Shown here in pieces: positions 17,289-24,716 of a stretch of DNA of 64,000 bases. The translations under genes and the position numbers were made by a program. Each line of letters begins with the position of its first letter. Position 1 is the first letter of the stretch. The notes beneath the pieces were generated by a model. That model was given only the letters and a program-made list of their open reading frames with translations. It did no database searches and was not told where the DNA came from. The stretch spans positions 6,758,001 to 6,822,000 of the forward strand of contig NZ_CP083590.1 of the NCBI RefSeq assembly GCF_020099395.1. Direction: 5' to 3'. Source of the stretch: Streptomyces mobaraensis (GTDB lineage Bacteria; Actinomycetota; Actinomycetes; Streptomycetales; Streptomycetaceae).

Positions 17289-19295
17289 GTGAGCGATTCC
17301 ATGCATGATGCGGACGAGGCAAGGACCGTTCTCGTCAACGACGCAGGGCAGTACTCGTTATGGCCGGCCCGGCTCGGCCTCCCGCCGGGCTGGCGCGTCG
17401 CATACTCGGCCTCGACCCGCCGGGATTGCCTCGACTACGTGGCGGAACATTGGACGGACATCCGTCCTCGGGGGCCCCTGGGTGAAGCCGGGGCGCGCCT
17501 CCACCAGCTGTTCGCCGAGCAGGTGGCGCGCACACCGGAAGCGCCGGCTCTGATCTGGCAGGATCAGTGCATCTCCTATCGCAAGCTGCACAGGAGATCC
17601 CAGCGGCTCACCCGGTTTCTGTCGCGACGCGGGATCGGGGCAGGGGCTCACATCGGGGTCTGTGTGGAACGGTCCCCAAGAATGATCGCCGCCCTGTTCG
17701 CCATTATGCAGGCTGGAGCCGCCTACGTCCCGCTCGACCCTGAGTATCCTGTCGAGCGATTGCAGTACATGCTCGAGCACAGCGGGGCGGAAGTCCTGCT
17801 GACGCAGAGGAGCCTCGGTCCCCTCTTCCCCTCATACCAGGGTGAGATCGTCGATCTCGACGAAGTCCAGGCACACATCGACACCTTACCCGTCGAACCG
17901 ATGCCCTTCGCATCCGGAGCGGACACCGCCTACGTCATCTACAGCTCCGGTTCCACCGGAAGGCCGAAAGGCGTCCTGGTCGGGCACCGCTCGCTGGTGA
18001 ATCACAGTTTCGCGGTGAACCGTCATTTCCGGTTCGGGCCGGGTGACCGGGTGCTGCAGTGCAGGCCGATCAGTTTTGACGCCGCTGCTGAGGAAATCTT
18101 CCCGCCTCTCCTGCACGGCGCCGCCCTCGTGCTCGGCAGCGACCCGCTTCGGCAGACCTTTCGCGCTCTCACCCAGCAAGTGATCGATACCGGGACGACC
18201 TTTATGAGTGTCCCCACCGCCTTCTGGCACAGCTGGGTACGGGAGGAGGACTGCTTGATCCGACTGGCATCAGAATCCTCACTCCGCCTGGTGATCGTGG
18301 CAGGGGAGAAGGTGACGCGCCAGGCTCTGCTGACCTGGAAGAAGCGGATTGGCGAGCGGATCCGCTGGTGCAACGTCTATGGGCCGACCGAGGCGACCAT
18401 CACATCGACCGTCTTCGAACCGGGGGCCGACTGGAACTCGGACCGGTCCTCCTCCGTTCCCATCGGGCATCCCATCGAGAACGTGCGGTGCCATGTGCTC
18501 GACGACGATATGACTCCCGTGCCGACGGGCGTGGTGGGGGAGTTGTACCTGGGAGGGGAAGGCGTTGCCATCGGGTACCTCGACGCACCGGGAATGACGG
18601 CGGAAAGCTTTGTGGCCGATCCGTTCTCGGCAGCGCGGGGAAAACGTTTGTACCGCACCGGGGACCTGGCGCGGACGGGCGCTGACGGCCTTATCGAGTT
18701 CGTCGGCCGCCGCGATCACCAGGTGAAAATCCGCGGATACCGGATCGAGTTGGGCGAGATCGAGGCGGTGGCCGGCGAACACCCTGCCGTCCGGCAATGC
18801 GTCGTCGTGCTGGACGACAGTACCCCGGACAACCCCTCGCTAAGCCTTCATGCGGTCGTGAACCAGCACGCCGGCCTGTCCGACCAGGAGTTGCTCGGCT
18901 TTCTTCGCCGAAAACTACCGTGGTATATGATTCCCGCAGGGGTTCGCTTCCTTGCGGAAATGCCGGTGACGCCCAGTGGGAAGATCGACCGCGGCGCCCT
19001 CATGTCTCGGGAGGCCGGCGCCGAAACCGACGTCGCGTACATCGCTCCGCGTACGCCGGCCGAGACGGCGCTGACAGCCATCTGGGAAGAGCTTCTCGGT
19101 CAGCGGAAGATCAGTGTGGACGCCGACTTCTTTCAACTGGGGGGCCACTCTCTGATTGCCGCTGGTCTGATTTCCCGGATTCGCGCGCAGTTGAACGTCA
19201 GCGTTCCGGTCCGTGTGCTCTTCGAGCACCCGACCATCGCGAGTCTCGCCGTCGCGGTCACACGGTGGGCCGAGGAAGGAGCGGGTGATTCATGA
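17289..19295 (+). CDS. Stand-alone NRPS loading protein: MbtH-like domain fused to adenylation and carrier domains
   Basis: 668 residues. Residues ~12-62 are an MbtH-like domain (VLVNDAGQYSLWP, CLDYVAEHWTDIRP). Residues ~75-570 are an adenylation domain with A3 YSSGSTGRPKG, A5 NVYGPTEATI and A7 RTGDLAR. Residues ~585-660 are a carrier domain with the phosphopantetheine serine in GGHSLIAA (Ser621). By hand alignment the binding-pocket residues read D-A-E-A-I-A-V-I-T, which I cannot assign to an amino acid. There is no condensation or thioesterase domain. The same MbtH-A-T architecture is found in NikP1 of nikkomycin biosynthesis, where the bound amino acid is beta-hydroxylated by a P450. The adjacent P450 gene fits this. 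Confidence 0.88.
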   Translation: MSDSMHDADEARTVLVNDAGQYSLWPARLGLPPGWRVAYSASTRRDCLDYVAEHWTDIRPRGPLGEAGARLHQLFAEQVARTPEAPALIWQDQCISYRKLHRRSQRLTRFLSRRGIGAGAHIGVCVERSPRMIAALFAIMQAGAAYVPLDPEYPVERLQYMLEHSGAEVLLTQRSLGPLFPSYQGEIVDLDEVQAHIDTLPVEPMPFASGADTAYVIYSSGSTGRPKGVLVGHRSLVNHSFAVNRHFRFGPGDRVLQCRPISFDAAAEEIFPPLLHGAALVLGSDPLRQTFRALTQQVIDTGTTFMSVPTAFWHSWVREEDCLIRLASESSLRLVIVAGEKVTRQALLTWKKRIGERIRWCNVYGPTEATITSTVFEPGADWNSDRSSSVPIGHPIENVRCHVLDDDMTPVPTGVVGELYLGGEGVAIGYLDAPGMTAESFVADPFSAARGKRLYRTGDLARTGADGLIEFVGRRDHQVKIRGYRIELGEIEAVAGEHPAVRQCVVVLDDSTPDNPSLSLHAVVNQHAGLSDQELLGFLRRKLPWYMIPAGVRFLAEMPVTPSGKIDRGALMSREAGAETDVAYIAPRTPAETALTAIWEELLGQRKISVDADFFQLGGHSLIAAGLISRIRAQLNVSVPVRVLFEHPTIASLAVAVTRWAEEGAGDS

Positions 19296-19385
19296 GCTCG
19301 TTCGTACTGCCGCACGGCCGGTGAATGGACCCTGTTTTCTCAGCGCTTCTGACGACTGTCCGAACACCGATATCCGGAGTGATGG

Positions 19386-20585
19386 ATGAACGTCGATCTG
19401 TCGGATCCACTTCTGTACCAGGAATCGGACCCGGAGCCGGTGTGGGCGCGACTGCGCGCCGAGCACCCGGTGTACCGGAACGAGCGACCGAACGGTGAGT
19501 ACTTCTGGGCCGTGATGACGCATCGCCTCTGCACGGACATGCTCACGGATCCCCAAGTGTTCAGCTCCGAGAACGGCATGAGGCTGGACTCCAATCCGAA
19601 AGTGCTGGCTGCGGCGGCGGGAAAGATGCTCAATGTCACCGACCCGCCGCGGCACGACAAGATCCGGAAGGTCATCAGTTCGGCGTTCACGCCCAAAATG
19701 GTCGACCGGCTCGAAGCCAACATGCGGAAGACGGCCGCGAAGGCCATTGAGAACGCGATGGCCGAGGAGCGGTGCGAATTCACTCGAGTCGCACAGAAGC
19801 TACCGGTTTCGGTGATCTGCGACATGATGGGGGTCCCCGAGGCCGACTGGGACTTCATGGTCGAACGTACCCGTTTCGCCTGGAGCTCCACCGCACTCGA
19901 CGAAACGGACGAGGCCGGAAAGGTACAGGCCCACACCGAGATTCTCTGCTACTTCCAGGAGTTGGCCGAGGAGCGGAGGAAGCGTCCGCAGGACGATCTC
20001 ATGAGTGCCTTGGTGTGCGGTGAGATCGACGGATCTCCCCTGACCGAGCAAGAGATCTTCTACAACTGCGATGCCCTGATATCCGGCGGGAACGAGACGA
20101 CACGGCACGCCATCGTGGGCGGGTTGCTGGCCTTTGTCGGCAATCCGGACCAGTGGCGCATGCTCCGGGAGGATCCCGGCCTGATGCCCTCCGCGATCCA
20201 GGAGATCATCCGGTACACCTCCCCCGTCATGCATGCTCTCCGCACCGCCAGGAGGGACGTGGACCTGGGTGGTCAGCCGATTCGTGCGGGTGATCATGTC
20301 GTGGCGTGGCTGCCGTCGGCCAATCGCGACGAGGAGGTCTTCACCGACCCGGAACGCTTCGACATCCTGCGCTCCCCGAACCGTCACCTGGGTTTCATCG
20401 TGGGAAACCACTACTGCATCGGTTCTGCGCTCGCCAAGCTCGAACTGACCGTCATGTTCGACGAACTCACGCGGCGGGTCCGGACGGCTGAGATCACCGG
20501 CCCGGTCCGCCGACTGCGCTCGAATCTCCTATGGGGGTTCGATTCGCTCCCGCTGACGTTCCTCCCGAATCGAGGCAGCCGATGA
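19386..20585 (+). CDS. Cytochrome P450, probable hydroxylase of the carrier-bound amino acid
   Basis: 399 residues. The heme loop is FIVGNHYCIG (proximal Cys344), the I-helix motif is ISGGNETTRH, and the K-helix ExxR is in QEIIRYTSP. An asparagine before the ET pair is common in P450s that beta-hydroxylate aminoacyl-carrier proteins, such as NikQ- and NovI-type enzymes. It lies 90 bases after the MbtH-A-T gene, so a carrier-bound amino acid is its likely substrate. No ferredoxin or reductase gene adjoins it; electrons would come from elsewhere. ATGA couples it to the third PRTase-like gene. Confidence 0.9.
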   Translation: MNVDLSDPLLYQESDPEPVWARLRAEHPVYRNERPNGEYFWAVMTHRLCTDMLTDPQVFSSENGMRLDSNPKVLAAAAGKMLNVTDPPRHDKIRKVISSAFTPKMVDRLEANMRKTAAKAIENAMAEERCEFTRVAQKLPVSVICDMMGVPEADWDFMVERTRFAWSSTALDETDEAGKVQAHTEILCYFQELAEERRKRPQDDLMSALVCGEIDGSPLTEQEIFYNCDALISGGNETTRHAIVGGLLAFVGNPDQWRMLREDPGLMPSAIQEIIRYTSPVMHALRTARRDVDLGGQPIRAGDHVVAWLPSANRDEEVFTDPERFDILRSPNRHLGFIVGNHYCIGSALAKLELTVMFDELTRRVRTAEITGPVRRLRSNLLWGFDSLPLTFLPNRGSR

Positions 20586-21391
20586 AAAGCGCCCGCAGAG
20601 TGCTACGAGACGCTATCTCCCCTGACACTCGGCGTACTGTGGAGAAGTACGAACGGGAGTACGGTGCTTGCTTCAGTCATCTGCTGCATTTCGACTCACA
20701 CACGCTGAAGTCCCTGCACGCGCCGGGCGAGTTGCCGAGCAGCGTGCGTGTGGCCTCTGACGAGCACCCTGCCGTGATCGATCGGATGGCCGTTGTGACG
20801 GAGATCGCCAACCTTCCCGAGCGGCAAGAGGCGGACCGCCGCAATTATCTCCGTGCCCTGCTCGATATCTACGACATGTTGCCCACGCAGGTGAGGGATG
20901 CCGCCTCCGTACCAGGAGCAGTCGTCATCGCACCGGAGCGCGAGGGGCGGATCCTGGCCGAACTGCTTGGCGTGCTGACCCACCACCAAGGGTGGACACC
21001 ACAGGCCAAGCGCATGCCCACGGCCGGCGGTCTGGTCGTCGGAGTCGACCGCCGGCTCCCCGCTCGATGCGACCGGCTGGTGATCGTCGATGGCGTCGTG
21101 GCCAGCGGGGCGACCCTGATGGCGATGATGCATCTGGCCACCCGGCCGGGCGCTGTGGTGGACGTTTTCACCTGCCACGCGACTGCGGAGGGAGCACTCG
21201 CGCTGTCACGATACGCAGAACAGTGGGGCGTTTCGTTGACAGTCCACGTCGGCCACGTGTCGGGAATTCTCAATGAGAAGTTCTACTCGGTGGAACCGGG
21301 CGATCAGTCAACCCTGGTCCTGGGCGACATCGGCGACACCATCAGCCCGATCGCTTCGGGGACCAAGGGGGTGGGCCATGACGAGCGCTGA
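20582..21391 (+). CDS. Phosphoribosyltransferase-like protein 3
   Basis: 269 residues from the ATG at 20582, overlapping the P450 stop by four bases. The PRPP loop is LVIVDGVVASGATL (residues 166-179), close to the VDPMLATGGT of uracil PRTases. An upstream VVIAPEREGRILAELLG supplies the other conserved strand-loop, and the C-terminal HVGHVSGIL...GDIGDTI resembles the end of uracil PRTases. The N-terminal ~100 residues are unassigned. It is the third protein of this fold in 12 kb. It may attach ribose 5-phosphate to the base-like portion of the product or act on a different acceptor. Confidence 0.7.
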   Translation: MKSARRVLRDAISPDTRRTVEKYEREYGACFSHLLHFDSHTLKSLHAPGELPSSVRVASDEHPAVIDRMAVVTEIANLPERQEADRRNYLRALLDIYDMLPTQVRDAASVPGAVVIAPEREGRILAELLGVLTHHQGWTPQAKRMPTAGGLVVGVDRRLPARCDRLVIVDGVVASGATLMAMMHLATRPGAVVDVFTCHATAEGALALSRYAEQWGVSLTVHVGHVSGILNEKFYSVEPGDQSTLVLGDIGDTISPIASGTKGVGHDER

Positions 21392-21535
21392 CGAGACCTT
21401 GCCCGCCCGGGGGCCCATCAGCCCAGTGCGACGCCAGCCAGGCAGTGCCGCCAGATCGAATTCGTCACCGAGGCCGATCGACTCGCCGGTGATGTCCGGC
21501 AAAGCCTCCTCCTGACCGCGCAGTGCAAGGAGAAC
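21378..21535 (+). pseudogene. Apparent remnant of an HD-domain (YfbR-like) nucleotide phosphohydrolase
   Basis: From the ATG at 21378 the frame reads MTSADETLPARGPISPV; one frame over, from about 21450, it reads RQIEFVTEADRLAGDVRQ and then SLLL...CKENDA. The combination resembles the N-terminus of HD-type 5'-nucleotidases (R-Q-x-E-F-x-x-E-x-D-R-L, then R/K-E-N-D-A-E-H-S). Similarity stops exactly at KENDA, where the metal-binding EHS should follow, and the alcohol dehydrogenase begins at 21543. This looks like a 5' gene fragment with a frameshift and a downstream deletion. The match is by eye and short, so confidence is limited. Confidence 0.45.
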
Positions 21536-21542
21536 GACGCCT

Positions 21543-22559
21543 ATGCGAGCCACGCTCATCCATGCCTCCGGCGACGTCCGGCTGGAGAGGCTTCCCGATC
21601 CGAAAATCCTCAAGCGAACCGACGCGGTGATCCGCACCGTCGCCACGTGCGTGTGTGGAACCGACCTGTGGGCGTACCGCGGCGTCAGTGCCGTCGACGA
21701 GCCGCGCTTGATCGGCCACGAATACGTCGGCATCGTCGAGGAAACCGGCAGTGAGGTCAGCAGCGTCAAGCCCGGCCAGTTCGTCATCGGATCGTTCTTC
21801 GCTTCTGACAACACCTGCCCTCACTGCCGGGCGGGGTACCAGTCGTCCTGCCTCGATCGCGAGTTCATCAGCGGCTGTCAGGCGGAGTACGTCCGTGTCC
21901 CGCTGGCCGATGGCACCCTGGTGGCGCTCGACGGACAGCCGGACGAAGAACATATCCCCAGCTTGCTCACCCTCTCCGATGTCATGGGCACCGGCTGGTA
22001 CGCAGCGGTGGCCGCTCGGATCAAGCCCGGCGACACCGTCGCCGTTGTGGGTGATGGTGCGGTAGGCCAGTCGGCTGTGATCGCCGCCGGAGAGCTTGGT
22101 GCCGAGCGGATCATCATCATGAGCCGTCATGCCTCCCGTCAGAGGCTGGCTCTCGCATTCGGCGCCACCGATGTGGTGGCCGATCGCGGAGACATGGGCG
22201 TGGCACAAATCAAGGGACTCACCGGGGGCGTTGGTGCCGACGCGGTGCTCGAGTGTGTCGGCACAGCCGAGTCGATGCGGCAGGCCATTCGTTCCACTCG
22301 CCCCGGCGGGAACGCCGCATTCGTCGGTGTTCCGCACGGTGTGCAGATCGACGGCAGGGAATTGTTCGACTCACACGTTGCCCTGCGCGGGGGCCCGGCC
22401 CCAGTACGCCGCTTCTTGCCTCACCTGATCGAGCGGGTCCTCGACGGCCGCATCAACCCGGGCAAGGTGTTCGACCTCGTCCTCCCCCTCGACCAGGTCG
22501 CCGAGGGCTATCAGGCCATGGATGAACGGCGCGCTGTCAAGGCATTACTGCTCCCCTGA
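21543..22559 (+). CDS. Zinc-dependent alcohol dehydrogenase (MDR family)
   Basis: 338 residues. The catalytic-zinc cysteine lies in ATCVCGTDLW, with GHEYVGIVEE following. The structural-zinc loop has three cysteines (TCPHC...SSC), the first of the usual four being aspartate. The NAD(P) motif is VAVVGDGAVGQ. It probably oxidises a primary or secondary hydroxyl of a cluster intermediate, or reduces an aldehyde made by the ThDP decarboxylase. GGAG at about 21528 serves as ribosome site. It is the last gene of the rightward operon and of the lower-GC block. Confidence 0.88.
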   Translation: MRATLIHASGDVRLERLPDPKILKRTDAVIRTVATCVCGTDLWAYRGVSAVDEPRLIGHEYVGIVEETGSEVSSVKPGQFVIGSFFASDNTCPHCRAGYQSSCLDREFISGCQAEYVRVPLADGTLVALDGQPDEEHIPSLLTLSDVMGTGWYAAVAARIKPGDTVAVVGDGAVGQSAVIAAGELGAERIIIMSRHASRQRLALAFGATDVVADRGDMGVAQIKGLTGGVGADAVLECVGTAESMRQAIRSTRPGGNAAFVGVPHGVQIDGRELFDSHVALRGGPAPVRRFLPHLIERVLDGRINPGKVFDLVLPLDQVAEGYQAMDERRAVKALLLP

Positions 22560-22776
22560 TGAAACCGTCGTGATGCCGGGGCCGGCCATCGGATTGAGAT
22601 CCGACCTGGGGATTGGCCACAGGGTTTCATGCGCTATGGGGCGTTTCGCGAGCGATGGGCTCACTGGTCATGATGCTGTTGACAGCGGCGCACTGGTCTT
22701 GCCGCTGCCTCCTGACGATCCGGCCGGGGATGCGTTCGAGGCCCTCGTTGTGCCGTGACGGTCGGAGTCCACGTGC

Positions 22777-23901
22777 TCACCGACGCGGCCACCGGGCAGA
22801 GTTCCGCGTCGAGCCCGGCCCGGGGTCGGGGGAGTGGTGGCGGGCCGCGGCGTGGCCCGCGCCGGGGCCGGTGGCGTGGCCGGTGATCAGGCCGTCGCGG
22901 ATCCGGACGGCGAGCTCGGTGCGGTCGTCGGGTGAGGGGTGGCCGAGGGCTGCCGGGACCGTGCCGGTGTCGTCGAGCACGACGCGGGCCCGGGGCAGCC
23001 GGTCGGGCGGGAACACTCGGCGCAGGCAGCCGACGAGGTCCACGATCCGGAGCCGGGCCAGTCGGCCGGTCTCGGCGGGGTCGCTGGTGACGACGACGAT
23101 CGTCACCTCGTCGTCCGGCCGCGCCGAGCGCATCACGTCCTCGGCCGCGGACAGGCGCCCCACGCCCAGCACGGCGACCACTCCGTCGGCGCCGAGGTCG
23201 ACCGGCCCGTCGGTGATCTCGTCGCGCAGGCCGCCCGGCGGCGTCCATGGGGTCGCGGTCGAGCGCGCCGGAGTGATGTAGGGCAGGTGCGGCGGCTCCG
23301 GGGTGTCGCCGAGGGCGATATCCCCGAGATGTTCGGCCGCGCGCGCCAGGTCGAAGGGGTCGCCGACGCCGGGGGCGTTCTCCGCGAGGCCGGCCGCGCC
23401 GTGGAGCAGGGTCAGGGCCAGTCCGGCGGGGCGCACGGTGCCGGCGCGTACGGCGGAACGCGGCTCGAGTGCCAGCGCGAGCAACAGCGCCTCGAACCGG
23501 ACGAGTTCCGCGAGCGCGGCCCGGGCCGGCTCGGTGTCCAGCACTCCGGACAGCGAGCGCAGCTGGAGGTGGCCGCTCCCCGGGGTGTCGCCGAGGAAGG
23601 GGAGTCTTTCGAGCCATACCCGGGCGAACGAGCCGAGCGCCTGTCCGACGGAGTCAGGGGACGCGGCCGGGGGTTCGGCGGCGTCCCGGGCCCGTTCGAC
23701 GGCGTCGACCAATACCGCGAGGTAGAGCGCGCGCTTGCCGGTGAAGTTGGAGTAGACCGCCCCCCTGGTCAGTTCGGCCCGCTCGGCGATGCGGTCGATC
23801 CTGGCCTCGGCGAAGCCGCGTTCGGCGAACTCCTGCCGTGCCGCGACCAGCACCGCCGCGCGGGTCCGCTCCTGTTGCTGTGCGCGGGTCAGTCTCGCCA
23901 T
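22777..23901 (-). CDS. TetR-family regulator with a long C-terminal extension
   Basis: 374 residues. Residues ~8-55 are a TetR HTH (TRAAVLVAARQEFAERGF, AVYSNFTGKRALYLAV). Residues ~60-200 fit the helical ligand-binding domain, giving a normal-size TetR protein. About 170 further residues follow, including VVAVLGVGRLSAAEDV and DDEVTIVVVTSDPAETG, an alpha/beta-like pattern I cannot place. The reading frame continues without a break and uses the same codon pattern. A dyad at 23946-23968 in the divergent gap may be its operator. It likely controls itself and the rightward operon at 24090. Confidence 0.8.
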   Translation of the reverse strand: MARLTRAQQQERTRAAVLVAARQEFAERGFAEARIDRIAERAELTRGAVYSNFTGKRALYLAVLVDAVERARDAAEPPAASPDSVGQALGSFARVWLERLPFLGDTPGSGHLQLRSLSGVLDTEPARAALAELVRFEALLLALALEPRSAVRAGTVRPAGLALTLLHGAAGLAENAPGVGDPFDLARAAEHLGDIALGDTPEPPHLPYITPARSTATPWTPPGGLRDEITDGPVDLGADGVVAVLGVGRLSAAEDVMRSARPDDEVTIVVVTSDPAETGRLARLRIVDLVGCLRRVFPPDRLPRARVVLDDTGTVPAALGHPSPDDRTELAVRIRDGLITGHATGPGAGHAAARHHSPDPGPGSTRNSARWPRR

Positions 23902-23945
23902 CGTGCCCCTTCCTCGGCTTCTGGTGTGTCATGATACGCCCGGCA

Positions 23946-23968
23946 TCCAGATGATGGTGATATCTGGA
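23946..23968. promoter_or_regulatory. Dyad TCCAGAT-N9-ATCTGGA, candidate TetR operator
   Basis: Seven-base arms TCCAGAT (23946-23952) and ATCTGGA (23962-23968) are perfectly complementary and lie 45 bases upstream of the TetR start and about 120 bases before the divergent gene. Size and position are typical for a TetR-family site. Confidence 0.5.
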
Positions 23969-24089
23969 ATGTGTGACCATCGGAGGCGAGGCGTGAGGCC
24001 GGTCGCGTCCGAGCGGCGTACCCGCGAGCCGGCCGAGGACCGGTCCACCTCCACAACCACCCGCACCACACACCCGGGAGGAACACCCC

Positions 24090-24716
24090 ATGACCTGGCC
24101 CGAAGCCCGCGCGACGGATACCGGCCTGCTCGTGCTGCACGCCCTGCGCTGCGCCGGCACCATCACCCTCGCCCGGCTCCACGCGATCACGGGGCTCGAC
24201 GCCTCCGATGCCGAGTCCGAGCTCATCGATCTCGGGGCCGAGGGTCTGGTCACGCGCTTTTCCGGCGCGATACCGGGGTGGAGCCTCACGGACGCCGGCC
24301 GCGCGGCGGATGCCGAGCGGATCACCCGCGAACTGGAGTCGGCCCGGGCCCGCGAGCGGGTGACGGCGGCGTACGAGCGGTTCCTCGTCCTCAACCCCGA
24401 GCTGCTCGACCTCTGCACGGCCTGGCAACTCCGCTCCGTCGACGGCGTCATGTGCGTCAACGACCACAGCGATCCCGGTTACGACTCCCGGGTGCTCGCC
24501 CGGTTCGCCGACCTGGACCGCCGCGCCGACGCCGTCTGCGCCGAACTGGCCGCGGCCCTGCCCCGGTTCGGCCGCTACCGCGTCCGGCTCACCGAGGCCC
24601 TCGAACGCGCCGCCGCCGGCCGGTCGGAGTACGTGGCCGACGGCACCGCGTCGTACCACGTCGTGTGGGCGGAACTCCACGAGGACCTGCTGGCCACACT
24701 CGGACTCCATCGATGA
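24090..24716 (+). CDS. Winged-helix-type regulatory protein linked to a PPDK-like gene
   Basis: 208 residues. The N-terminal ~70 residues look like a winged helix (LLVLHALRCAGTITLARLH, then ELIDLGAEGLVTRF...WSLTDAGR). The C-terminal part has the pattern FLVLNPELLDLCTAWQLR and DHSDPGYDSRVLARFADLDRR. I know no enzymatic motif in it. Its ATGA overlap with the PPDK-like gene indicates a functional pair, probably a dedicated regulator or subunit of that enzyme. Confidence 0.65.
   Translation: MTWPEARATDTGLLVLHALRCAGTITLARLHAITGLDASDAESELIDLGAEGLVTRFSGAIPGWSLTDAGRAADAERITRELESARARERVTAAYERFLVLNPELLDLCTAWQLRSVDGVMCVNDHSDPGYDSRVLARFADLDRRADAVCAELAAALPRFGRYRVRLTEALERAAAGRSEYVADGTASYHVVWAELHEDLLATLGLHR

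Noticed and set aside
22560..22776. Possible transposase remnant in the gap between the alcohol dehydrogenase and the TetR gene
   Set aside because: A short frame with hydrophobic residues is present, but no DDE or inverted-repeat evidence could be seen; treated as empty spacer.
4436..22776. Integrative element with attachment sites
   Set aside because: Composition suggests transfer, but no integrase, tRNA fragment or matching direct repeats at the edges were found.
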